DNA from: Roseiarcus sp963835215
Lineage (GTDB): Bacteria > Pseudomonadota > Alphaproteobacteria > Rhizobiales > Beijerinckiaceae
Assembly (NCBI GenBank): GCA_963835215.1
Contig: CAWIES010000004.1
Span: 620,001-684,000, forward strand
Direction: 5' to 3'
DNA length: 64,000 nt
The translations under genes and the position numbers were made by a program. Positions 25,276 through 33,170 of the stretch are shown here, piece by piece. Each line of letters starts with the position of its first letter. Positions within the stretch are counted from its first letter, which is position 1. The notes below the pieces were generated by a model. The model had not been told where the DNA came from. It did no database searches and saw nothing but the letters and a program-made list of their open reading frames with translations.

Positions 25276-25800
25276 TCAAGGCTGCGACGCCATTTCGATC
25301 AACTTCGCGATGGTGTTGATGTTTCTGGCGGTGCCGGTTTTGGCCGCCGGAATTTTCAAATTTGAAGCGCCCATCCCCTCGCCGTAGTGGATGTAGATCT
25401 CACGCTCGCCAAGATGCATCTCCTCGTCTTTCACCCCGGTGGCGCGGCTTAACGCGTCCTTCGGCGGGGCATCGTTGAGAAAGACCACCAGCGCGCGGTT
25501 TGGAGCGGCTTTGGGAAAGGGATTCGCTTTCAACACCGCCGCCATTTCAGACGCGGTGCGCACGATCACATCGACAGGTTTGCCGGCAAAGACAGCAAGC
25601 CGCGTCTCCAACGCCAGTTTGACGCTCTTGGCGTTTTTCGCGCTCTCGAAAACGACGTTGCCGCTAGCAATATAGGTTCGGACGCGACCGAACCCAGCTT
25701 CGCGGCACATCGCCTGCAGTTCGGTCATTGGCAGCATGCCGGTTCCCCCGACATTCGCGGCGCGCACGAGCGCGATATACGTGACCATTTTGACCGACAT
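25276..25800 (-). CDS. DUF1697 family protein
   Basis: 174 residues with the family pattern TYIALVRAANVGGTGMLPMTELQAMCREAGFGRVRTYIASGNVVFES near the N-terminus and VKDEEMHLGEREIYIHYGEGMGASNLKIP toward the end. Members are small cytoplasmic proteins of unknown function. It is a single gene; the 177 bases between it and purE hold nothing I can identify. Confidence 0.9.
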   Translation of the reverse strand: MSVKMVTYIALVRAANVGGTGMLPMTELQAMCREAGFGRVRTYIASGNVVFESAKNAKSVKLALETRLAVFAGKPVDVIVRTASEMAAVLKANPFPKAAPNRALVVFLNDAPPKDALSRATGVKDEEMHLGEREIYIHYGEGMGASNLKIPAAKTGTARNINTIAKLIEMASQP

Positions 25801-25847
25801 TCGCCAGACGGACCTTGGGTTAGCGCTTCAGGCGATGATGTCGGGCG

Positions 25848-26048
25848 TCAGCGCGTCTTCGAGCTGCTCAATCGGTCGCGCAGCGCCAGTTTGCGCTTTT
25901 TCAGCCGCTGCACCTGCAATTGGTCGGCCTGCCCGGCCTGGCGCAGCGCTTCGATCGCGACGTCGAGGTCGCGGTGCTCCTCGCGCAACCGCTCCAAGTG
26001 ATTCGCGAGGGCGGCGCGCTCCTCCTCGCTCAATTCGCTTTGCGCCAT
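25848..26048 (-). CDS. DUF465 (YdcH-like) small coiled-coil protein
   Basis: 66 residues: a charged helical hairpin (EEERAALANHLERLREEHRDLDVAIEAL, then QLQVQRLKKRKLALRDRLSSS). The LKKRKLALRDRL end is the hallmark of DUF465. Divergent from a second DUF465 gene at 26276, a common pairing in Rhizobiales. Function unknown. Confidence 0.87.
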   Translation of the reverse strand: MAQSELSEEERAALANHLERLREEHRDLDVAIEALRQAGQADQLQVQRLKKRKLALRDRLSSSKTR

Positions 26049-26275
26049 GCCCCTGAATGCCCGAATCAGCCTCGCTCACGCGTCAGCCTGCGCCCCGGAA
26101 TATGCAAGCGGGCGCCCCATGGCGCAAGGGCGCGGCGGCGCGCCGGCATCACTCACGAAACGTTTGTATTGTTGCCAAATTCGTCACGGATTTGAACGCG
26201 CTCTACGGGTTTTAGGGTTGCAAGGCTTGGCCGTTGTGTCACAATTTGTTCGTTAATGAGCAAGGGAGCCTGCCC

Positions 26276-26464
26276 ATGTCTCTCGGATCGCATTTGACGG
26301 AACTCGTGCGTCGTCACCAGCAGATCGACGACGCGATCGCGCTGGAGGAAGCGCGCCCGTCAGTCGACGATATCAAGCTCCATGAAATGAAGCGCAAAAA
26401 GCTCATCCTCAAAGACGAGATCGAAAAGCTCAAGCACGAAACCGAAAGCGTAATGACGCACTAG
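26276..26464 (+). CDS. DUF465 (YdcH-like) small coiled-coil protein, second copy
   Basis: 62 residues from the ATG at 26276 (MSLGSHLTELVRRHQQIDDA), ending with the DUF465 signature LHEMKRKKLILKDEIEKLKHE. A ribosome binding site (AGGGAG) lies about 10 bases upstream. The 227-base gap to the divergent paralogue holds an AT-rich stretch suitable for promoters. Confidence 0.9.
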   Translation: MSLGSHLTELVRRHQQIDDAIALEEARPSVDDIKLHEMKRKKLILKDEIEKLKHETESVMTH

Positions 26465-26516
26465 CGCGTCGCTTCGCGCCGTTCCATTTCGCGTTCGCGT
26501 CCATCCCCCGCGGGGC

Positions 26517-27633
26517 TCATTGCTCCGGCGGGATTGAGAGCGTCATATTCCACTCCTCCAGCGTTGAAGCGTCCCCCTCCCCCGGCATGAACTGCTCGGC
26601 GAGTGCGGCGAATTCGCTGCGCGTCGTAAGACGCGCCAGCGCCCAGACCGCCATCGCCCGCACCAGCGGCGACTGGCGCCGCGAGCCCACCCCGCGCCGC
26701 TCCGATCAGCGCGGGCTCGCCAGAGTTGCCGATCGCGATCATCACATTGCGCAGGAAGCGGGCGTGGCCGATGCGCTTGATCGGGCCGCCGGCGAAGCGA
26801 GCGCGAAAGCCCGCTTCGTCGAGCGCGGCGAGTTCGGCAAGCGGGGGCGCGGCAAAGTCGTCGCGCTGGGCGAGCTTCGCCTCGCGCCCGGTCTGGGCGA
26901 ATTTGTTCCACGGGCAGACGGCGAGGCAATCGTCGCAGCCATAGATGCGATTGCCGATCAGTGGCCTGAATTCGCGATCGATCGCCCCCTCGCGTTCGAT
27001 CGTCAGATAGGAAATGCAGCGCCGCGCGTCGATCTTATAGGGCGCGGGAAAGGCGCCTGTCGGACAGGCGTCGAGGCAGGCGCGGCATTGGCCGCAATGG
27101 TCGCTCTCGGGCGTATCGACCGCGAAGTCGAGATCGGTGAAGACCGAGCCGAGGAACAGCCAGGAGCCGAACTCGCGGCTGACGAGATTGGTGTGCTTGC
27201 CCTGCCAGCCGAGGCCCGCCGCCGCGGCGAGCGGTTTCTCCATCACCGGCGCGGTGTCGACGAACGCTTTGGCGCTCGCGCGCTCGGGTCGCGCCGCCGC
27301 CACTAGCCAGCCGGCCAGCGTTTTAAGCCGCCCCTTGACGACGTCATGATAGTCGCGATGGCGCGCATAGACCGAGATCGCGCCGCGGTCCTTATGCTCC
27401 AGCGCCGCGAGCGGATCGACCGAAGGGCCATAATTGACCGCGAGCATGATGACGCTTTTCGCTTCGGGCCACAGCGCCTTGGGATCGGCGCGGCGGGCGA
27501 AGGTCTCGGCCATCCAGCTCATGTCGCCCTGCGCGCCGGCGGCGAGCCAGTCGGCCAGGCCCTCGCGCGCGCCAGGCGGCGAAGCGGCGGCGACGACGCG
27601 GCAAACGTCGAAGCCAAGCGCTTGCGCCCGCAC
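26517..27633 (-). CDS. queG: Epoxyqueuosine reductase QueG, frame-disrupted at the end
   Basis: Cobalamin- and Fe-S-dependent enzyme for the last step of queuosine tRNA modification. Visible: GAQGDMSWMAETFARRADPKALWPEAKSVIMLAVNYGP, the substrate region WQGKHTNLVSREFGSWLFLG, and two ferredoxin clusters (CGQCRACLDACPTGAF and CDDCLAVCPWNKF). A frame change near 26690 is followed by the normal tail (VRAMAVWALARLTTRSEFAALAEQF), stop at 26517. The start is uncertain: GTG at 27633 gives a family-like N-terminus just after the GST stop, but the open frame continues upstream into the GST gene. Confidence 0.88.
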
Positions 27634-27644
27634 GCGCAGCGCGC

Positions 27645-28337
27645 TCAGAAGTCGAGATCGGCGTAGCTCGCGCTCGCGCTCATGCCCGCCAGGTGCTCGC
27701 TCAGCAGCCCCCTGAACGAGGGTCGGGACTTGATCCGCGCGTACCATGTCTTGGCCGTCTCGCTCTCGTTCCACGCCGCGTCGCCGAGATAGTCGACGCA
27801 GGACAGATGCGCCGCCGCCGCCAGATCCGCGTAACTCAACTCATCGCCGGCAAGCCAGTTTCTCGATCTGGCGAGATGGCCGATGTAGCGCAGATGATAG
27901 CGCAAATTGGCGCGCGCGACCCTGATCGCGTCCATGTCGGGCGCGCCCCCGCCCTGCTCCGAGGTCATGAAACGCTTGTAGATCTTCTCGCTCACCAGCA
28001 GATGGCTGACTTCGTCATAGAACTTGACGTTGAACCAGCGCATCAGCCGCCGGACTTCGACCCGGCCGAGCGGGTCCTCGGGCAGCAGGCGGCGCTCAGC
28101 GAGACCAAGGCCGCGCGTTTCGTCGAGATATTCGGCGATTGTGTCGGCGCCCGGCACACTCCGCGCCGCCTCTTCGACCAGCACCGGCGTCACGGCTTCG
28201 GGATTGAGCAGCAGGAACTCGCGCCGCCGTTCCCATGGCCGCTCTTCGACCAGTTCCGGCTCGACGCCGAACTCGGCGAGCACGAGCCGGATGAAACGCG
28301 AATGGGGACAAAACGGATGATGGTGAAGGGTGATCAT
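27645..28337 (-). CDS. Glutathione S-transferase family protein
   Basis: 230 residues. The N-terminal thioredoxin-like domain starts MITLHHHPFCPHSRFIRLVLAEFGVEPELVEE and has PVLVEE and ADTIAEYLDE at the expected glutathione-site positions. A helical C-terminal domain follows (WLAGDELSYADLAAAAHLSCVDYL, the conserved N-capping-box helix). Substrate unknown. Upstream of queG in the same direction. Confidence 0.88.
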   Translation of the reverse strand: MITLHHHPFCPHSRFIRLVLAEFGVEPELVEERPWERRREFLLLNPEAVTPVLVEEAARSVPGADTIAEYLDETRGLGLAERRLLPEDPLGRVEVRRLMRWFNVKFYDEVSHLLVSEKIYKRFMTSEQGGGAPDMDAIRVARANLRYHLRYIGHLARSRNWLAGDELSYADLAAAAHLSCVDYLGDAAWNESETAKTWYARIKSRPSFRGLLSEHLAGMSASASYADLDF

Positions 28338-28401
28338 CGCTCAACCGACGCGGCCGGCCGAAGCCGGGAACAACACAAAGCCAGTCATGGCGCGGGGCTG
28401 G

Positions 28402-29079
28402 TTAAGCAGACGTAAAGGGCGTGACGGTCCGCTTCGCCTGGGCGAGAATTGCGCCCGACGTAAGGCGCTCGACGCCGGCCTCAGCCATGCGCGCATAGGC
28501 CCTCTCGAGCGAACCGTCGGCGTCGATGGCGCGGCAGGCGTCCTCGATCACGAATGTGGCAAAGCCGGCCGCGCGCGCATCGAGCGCGGTGAAGGCGACG
28601 CAAAAATCGGTGGCGAGGCCGCAGACGAAGACGCGAGTAACGCCACGCGCCGCCAGTAGCGCGGCGAGCCCGGTCCTCGTGACGCGGTCGGCCTCGAGGA
28701 AGGCGGAATAGGAATCGACCGCGGCGTTCATGCCCTTGCGCAGAACGAGGAACGGCGAGTCGGTATCGAGCTCGGCGACCAGCGCCGCGCCGCTCGTGCC
28801 CTGAACGCAATGGTCGGGCCACAACACCTGCACGCCGTAAGGCATCGCGATCTGCTCGAACAGTTTCGCGTTCCGATGCGAGGAGGCGAAGGAGGCGTGG
28901 CCACGCGGATGCCAGTCCTGCGTCAGCACCGATTGCGCGAAAGCGCCGATCAGCCGGTTGACTAGCGGCGTCAGCGCCTCGCCGCCGGGCACCGCGAGCG
29001 CGCCGCCGCGCACGAAATCGTTCTGCATGTCGACGACGATCAGCGCGTCGTCAGCGCCTGGGACGAAGCGTTCAGCCAT
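28402..29079 (-). CDS. pncA: Nicotinamidase
   Basis: 225 residues of the isochorismatase-like hydrolases. The catalytic triad is visible as Asp17 (IVVDMQNDFV), Lys115 (LVLRKGMNAAVDSYSAF) and Cys160 (VCGLATDFCVAFTALDA). Metal ligands are Asp55, His57 and His61 (TQDWHPRGH). It deaminates nicotinamide to nicotinate for NAD salvage. The start overlaps the end of the upstream membrane protein gene by 8 bases. Confidence 0.94.
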   Translation of the reverse strand: MAERFVPGADDALIVVDMQNDFVRGGALAVPGGEALTPLVNRLIGAFAQSVLTQDWHPRGHASFASSHRNAKLFEQIAMPYGVQVLWPDHCVQGTSGAALVAELDTDSPFLVLRKGMNAAVDSYSAFLEADRVTRTGLAALLAARGVTRVFVCGLATDFCVAFTALDARAAGFATFVIEDACRAIDADGSLERAYARMAEAGVERLTSGAILAQAKRTVTPFTSA

Positions 29080-30034
29080 CGCGCGCCTCCGGCCTGCGCA
29101 GCTTGAGAATCTCGCCGATCCGCTCGCGCTCGAAGGCGACGACGATGAACAGCGAGAACAGCAGCGGCAGGATCAGATACAGCAGGCGAAACACCAGCAG
29201 CGCGGCGAGCACGCTGGCCGGCGGCGCATCGGGCATCGCCTTGAGGAACGAATATTCGAGCACCCCGAGGCCGCCCGGCGCATGGCTGAGCAGCGCCAGA
29301 GTGAAGGAGGCGAGGAATATCCCCAGCACGACGACGAAGCCGGGATTGCCCGCCTGCGGCAGCGCGAAATAGATGATGCCCGCCGCGCCGATCAGTTCCA
29401 GCGGGCCCGCCAGCAATTGCCTGACCGCGATGGGTGGACGCGGGTAGACGAGCTCGAAGCGGCCGACCTTCAGCGGCGCGAATTGCAGCAGCGAGCCGAG
29501 CGCATAGAGCCAGGGACCGGCGAGCAGCACGAAGCCGAGCGCGACGCCAGCCCATTCGGGCGCGCCGGGCGCGTAGCGCTGGACGAGACCCGGGGCGAAG
29601 ACGAGCGCCAGGCCGCCGAGCAACACGTTGCCGAGCGTGAAGGTGAAGGAGCAGAACGCCACCAGCAACCCGACCTCGGCGACCCCGAGCCCCTTGGTCG
29701 AATAGGCGCGATAGCGCACCACCGCGCCGGAAAAGACCGACGCGCCGATGTTGTGGGCGAGCGCATAGGTGGTGAAGGAGACGAGGCTGACGAAGCGCCA
29801 GTTCAGGCGCCAGCCAAGATGCTGCAGCCCGATCTGGTCGTACCAGGCCAAGGCGATGTAGGCGAGCGCGGTCGAAACCGCGGCGAGACCCCAATGCAGC
29901 GGCGAAATCGCGCCGACCGCCTCGCCGATCTGAGCCAGCGAAAGGCCGCGTAACTCCTTGAACAGGAGGAAGGAAGTGAACGCCACCGCCCCGAGCCCGA
30001 CGATCGGCCACAGGACGTCCAACACCCGTTTCAT
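29072..30034 (-). CDS. UPF0104 / LPG-synthase-like membrane protein
   Basis: 320 residues, about eight transmembrane helices, matching the N-terminal flippase-type domain of lysylphosphatidylglycerol synthase (AHNIGASVFSGAVVRYRAYSTKGL; SHAPGGLGVLEYSFLKAM). The C-terminal aminoacyl transferase domain of MprF is absent, so lipid aminoacylation is not expected. Its role in envelope lipid handling is inferred from the family. Likely co-transcribed with pncA. Confidence 0.86.
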   Translation of the reverse strand: MKRVLDVLWPIVGLGAVAFTSFLLFKELRGLSLAQIGEAVGAISPLHWGLAAVSTALAYIALAWYDQIGLQHLGWRLNWRFVSLVSFTTYALAHNIGASVFSGAVVRYRAYSTKGLGVAEVGLLVAFCSFTFTLGNVLLGGLALVFAPGLVQRYAPGAPEWAGVALGFVLLAGPWLYALGSLLQFAPLKVGRFELVYPRPPIAVRQLLAGPLELIGAAGIIYFALPQAGNPGFVVVLGIFLASFTLALLSHAPGGLGVLEYSFLKAMPDAPPASVLAALLVFRLLYLILPLLFSLFIVVAFERERIGEILKLRRPEARDG

Positions 30035-30142
30035 ATTCGATCCGCGCCAGGCGCCGCGGCGGCGCGGCGGGTGGCCCTTCCCTGCACGAGCGAGGGGGCG
30101 AGCGCAAGGCGGACCGTTTCCCGACGCCCTGCAATCGCCTGG

Positions 30143-30331
30143 CTAGGACGTCAGCAGGGCGTGGATGAAGGCGTAGACGACGATCGGCACGGCGATGAAG
30201 ACATAGACCCTGAGCGCAATCAGCAGGACGAGAACGCCGCGAGGCAGCTTGCGGCGCGCCAGCGGCGTTTCGGTCGCCGCGGTGAGCTGGCTCGGCTCGA
30301 GCGCGTCTAGCCATCTTGAATGGTCGGTCAT
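30143..30331 (-). CDS. Small single-helix membrane protein
   Basis: 62 residues: a polar N-terminus, then one predicted membrane helix (GVLVLLIALRVYVFIAVPIVVYAFIHALL). Lies 9 bases downstream of the Nramp-related transporter gene and is probably co-transcribed with it, so it could be an accessory peptide. No family recognised. Confidence 0.6.
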   Translation of the reverse strand: MTDHSRWLDALEPSQLTAATETPLARRKLPRGVLVLLIALRVYVFIAVPIVVYAFIHALLTS

Positions 30332-30340
30332 GGGTCGATC

Positions 30341-31681
30341 CTAGCTGCCCAGCAGGTTGGGGAAGACGGTGACGACGCCGTAGATTGCGCCGACCAGCGT
30401 CAAGGCGACGACGATGCCCCCACCGACCAAATTGGCGCGCCAGCCGTTGGCAAACCTGCCCATGATCTCGCGGTCATTGACCAGCAGCAGCAGCAACAAC
30501 AGCGCCGGGGCCATCAGCAGCGTCGCGATGACATTGACGGTCAGCGTCATCGCCAGCAGCGGCGCGCCCGGGATCAGCACGACTGCGGCGGCGACGAGAG
30601 TCGAGACGATCGCCGCGCCGTAGAATAGGCGCCCGTGCGCGAAGTCGACGTTGAGGCTGTGGCTCACGCCGAAGGTTTCGCCAAAGGCGTAGGCCGAACT
30701 GGTCGAGATCGTCATCGCCGCCACCAGCCCCGCCTCGAGGATACCGAGCGCGAACAGGGTCGCCCCGGTCGAGCCGATTAGCGGCTGCAATGCACTGGCG
30801 AAATCGGCGCCGCTGGCGAACTTCGAGGCATCGACCCCGGTGGCGAGCAAGGGCGCGGTCGCAACCACAGTCGCGATCGCTGCGATCGCCGCGATGATGG
30901 CGCCGAGCGCCGTGTCGAAGCGGCCCTGCGGCAGGTCGGCGGTCGTCAGCCCCTTGTCGACGACGGCGCTCTGCTGGAAGAAGATCATCCACGGCGTCAC
31001 AGTCGCGCCGATGTTCGCCATCACCAGCGTGAAGAAGGCGACGGTGAGACCGCCAGGCAGCGGGCCCCAGGTTGCGATCGCCCGCGCCAGCGCCGCGCCG
31101 TCGGGATGGGCAAACAGCGCCGCCGGAACGAACAGCAGATTGAACGCCGCCAGCGCCATCACGCAGCGCTCCCAGGTCGCGTAGCGCCGCAGGCCGAGCG
31201 AAGCGATCACGAGCGCGACGCCGACCGTAACCGACAGCCATGGCGGCAGCCCGAAATAGAGGGCGCCGGCCTGGATGGCGATGAACTCGGTCACCAGCGT
31301 CAGCAGATTGCCGAACACGAGGTCGGCCATGGCGAAGTAGCCCCAGAACGGGCCGAAGCGCGCGAAGATCAGCTCGGCGTGGCCGCGGTGGGTCACCGCG
31401 CCGAGCCGCACCGTCATTTCCTGAACGGCGAAAGCCATCAGGAACGTGAGCAGAATGAAGGGAACGAAGAAGCCGACGCCGTAGCTCGCGCCGGTCGTCG
31501 CGTAGGAGACCATGCTGGGGCCGTCGTTCTCGCCCAGCATCACCAGCAGGCCCGGGCCGGTCAGCAGCCACAACAGACGCAAGGGGCGGCGCACCCGGCG
31601 CATCTCCAGCACACGGTGGCGGTCCCGCCCGCGCGCCAAATCCTCGGCCCCCACGAAGTCCCAGTCCACCCGTCTCTCCAT
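30341..31681 (-). CDS. Nramp-related metal transporter lacking the canonical DPGN motif
   Basis: 446 residues, about 11 helices, Nramp fold. The helix 1 region reads GPGLLVMLGENDGPSMVSYATTGASYG, where canonical Mn/Fe transporters have DPGN. Helix 6 reads ANIGATVTPWMIFFQQSAVVDKG, without the usual MPH. Such substitutions mark Nramp-related subfamilies with altered selectivity, some of which carry Mg2+. However, the promoter holds an MntR-like box 54 bases upstream, which argues for manganese control. Mn versus Mg remains open. Upstream of a small membrane protein gene. Confidence 0.85.
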   Translation of the reverse strand: MERRVDWDFVGAEDLARGRDRHRVLEMRRVRRPLRLLWLLTGPGLLVMLGENDGPSMVSYATTGASYGVGFFVPFILLTFLMAFAVQEMTVRLGAVTHRGHAELIFARFGPFWGYFAMADLVFGNLLTLVTEFIAIQAGALYFGLPPWLSVTVGVALVIASLGLRRYATWERCVMALAAFNLLFVPAALFAHPDGAALARAIATWGPLPGGLTVAFFTLVMANIGATVTPWMIFFQQSAVVDKGLTTADLPQGRFDTALGAIIAAIAAIATVVATAPLLATGVDASKFASGADFASALQPLIGSTGATLFALGILEAGLVAAMTISTSSAYAFGETFGVSHSLNVDFAHGRLFYGAAIVSTLVAAAVVLIPGAPLLAMTLTVNVIATLLMAPALLLLLLLVNDREIMGRFANGWRANLVGGGIVVALTLVGAIYGVVTVFPNLLGS

Positions 31682-31734
31682 CCCTGCGACGCTGTAGCCG
31701 GTCTCTTGTGCGCCGCGAGCGCCCGGCTAAAATC

Positions 31735-31758
31735 AAAGTGTAGCCAATGCTACGCTTT
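31735..31758 (-). promoter_or_regulatory. MntR-like operator
   Basis: Inverted repeat with half-sites AAAGTGTAGC and GCTACGCTTT around CAAT (9 of 10 positions pair). The layout AA-N-TAGC-N4-GCTA-N-TT is that of the E. coli MntR box (AACATAGC-AAAG-GCTATGTT). It lies 54 bases upstream of the Nramp-related start. Confidence 0.72.
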
Positions 31759-32277
31759 CGTCAACGCCTTTCTCTCCGCCTCCCAGCGCGCGGCCCCACC
31801 GAGCGCCGGCGCAGATGCTTCACGGCGCGCAGCGTCAACATCCGCGGCCTCAACACAGCCGCAACGCTATGGTGCTCGGCGGCGGTCGGCGCGGCGGCCG
31901 GCGCCGGTTTTCTTGCCGAGGCCGCCCTGCTCACCGGCTTGGCGATCGCCGGCAACATGTTGCTGAGGCCGCTGGTCAACGCCATCAACCGCATTCCGCT
32001 CGACGAGCAGGCGTCAGAGGCAACCTACAATGTGCGGGTGGCGGCAAGCCCGGAGCGTGCGGCGGAAGCGCGCGAGAGCCTGGTCGAGGCGCTGGAGGCG
32101 GCTCACTACCCGGTCGCCGAGGTCGAGACCAGCGAACGGGGCGACGAGCTGGTCGACGTCGTCGCGACGCTGGTCGCAACCTCGGTCGTCGCGGCCGAAC
32201 TCGACGCGATCACGACGCGAATGGCGAAGGAACCCGGCGTCGCCCACGCCACCTGGGAGAGCAGCGCGACAGCGTAA
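31747..32277 (+). pseudogene. Truncated MgtC/SapB-family remnant
   Basis: The open frame has an unrelated arginine-rich N-terminus, then enters the MgtC family in mid-protein at SVNIRGLNTAATLWCSAAVGAAAGAGFLAEAALLTGLAIAGNMLLRPL, followed by an ACT-like C-terminal domain (TYNVRVAASPERAAEARESLVEAL). The first ~80 residues of a normal MgtC, with the early helices, are missing, and the nominal start lies within the MntR-like box. Most likely a decayed gene. MgtC proteins modulate Mg2+ homeostasis and ATP synthase. Confidence 0.72.
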
Positions 32278-32284
32278 CGAGGCC

Positions 32285-32908
32285 TCAGTCGCCGCTGGCG
32301 ACCGCCGCCGCCGCGCCGGTCATCGCCAGCCAGACATTGGGATCGTCCTGCGCCTGGCGCTTGACGAAGCGATAGCCGGTGTCGCTCCAGGGCAGGATTT
32401 CGTCGGTGAGGTTGTCGAGCACGAAGTCGCCGCGATCGGTCTTGACGGTGAGGATCGCGTGACCCTCGCCATCTTGATCGCGCACGATCGTCATCAGCAA
32501 CGCCTGGCGCGGGAAGCCCTGGTCGATGAGCTGCTTGCGCTTGAACAGGGCGTAGATCTTGCAGTCGCCCTTGCCGTCGGTCGGATAGTCCCAATGGTCG
32601 AGCATGGTGCCCCAGTGCTCGAGATTGCTGACCGGCTCGATCGCGGCGTTGGCGAATTGGTTTACCTTGGTAAGGGTCGCCCAGACCTGGCGGGTCAGGT
32701 GAATGTCGCGCGGGGCGAGCTTGCCGAGGTTGCATTCCTCGGGGCGGCGGCCGCAGAAGTCGACCCAACCGTAGGGGATCGAGGTCGGCGCGCCAACCGC
32801 TGCGAACGTCGCGCTCGGCAATTGCGGCTCGGAGGCTTCGACGAAACCGCCGAACGCCACGCCGAACAGAACCGCCCCGCCAATCGCCCTTGCCAGCCAG
32901 ATAAACAT
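32285..32908 (-). CDS. Secreted transglutaminase-like cysteine peptidase
   Basis: 207 residues with an N-terminal signal peptide or anchor (MFIWLARAIGGAVLFGVAFGGFVEA). The catalytic triad of the bacterial transglutaminase-like family is visible: Cys in GKGDCKIYALFKRKQL, His in GEGHAILTV, Asp in FVLDNLTDEIL. Members act in the periplasm; LapG is the best-known relative, but no lapD-type gene is here. Ends close to the mgtC remnant in convergent orientation. Confidence 0.9.
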   Translation of the reverse strand: MFIWLARAIGGAVLFGVAFGGFVEASEPQLPSATFAAVGAPTSIPYGWVDFCGRRPEECNLGKLAPRDIHLTRQVWATLTKVNQFANAAIEPVSNLEHWGTMLDHWDYPTDGKGDCKIYALFKRKQLIDQGFPRQALLMTIVRDQDGEGHAILTVKTDRGDFVLDNLTDEILPWSDTGYRFVKRQAQDDPNVWLAMTGAAAAVASGD

Positions 32909-33170
32909 GAACCCGCCCCGTCGTTTTGACAGGGGACAGGTTCGGCCAATCGGCTTGGCGCGCCGAAAAGCAATTCAGTAAAATTCGAAGCATCTCCGGT
33001 AAGAAGAAACTCTGAAATTTCTTAAGGTTGACCGGTTCTTACCCCCGCCGGCCGCCCGGCGGGGCGCCTCGCGCCAAACGCCGTCATATCCTTGGCGAGC
33101 GAGGGGGAATATAGATCGATGAAGACATTAGCTCGCGCCGTCGCGCGGCAAAACAGCGACGGGAGAGACA

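Noticed and set aside
28958..31966. Long plus-strand Arg/Gln/Glu-rich frames across pncA, the UPF0104 gene and the Nramp-related gene.
   Set aside because: Antisense shadows of clear membrane-protein genes; composition reflects the complement of hydrophobic codons.
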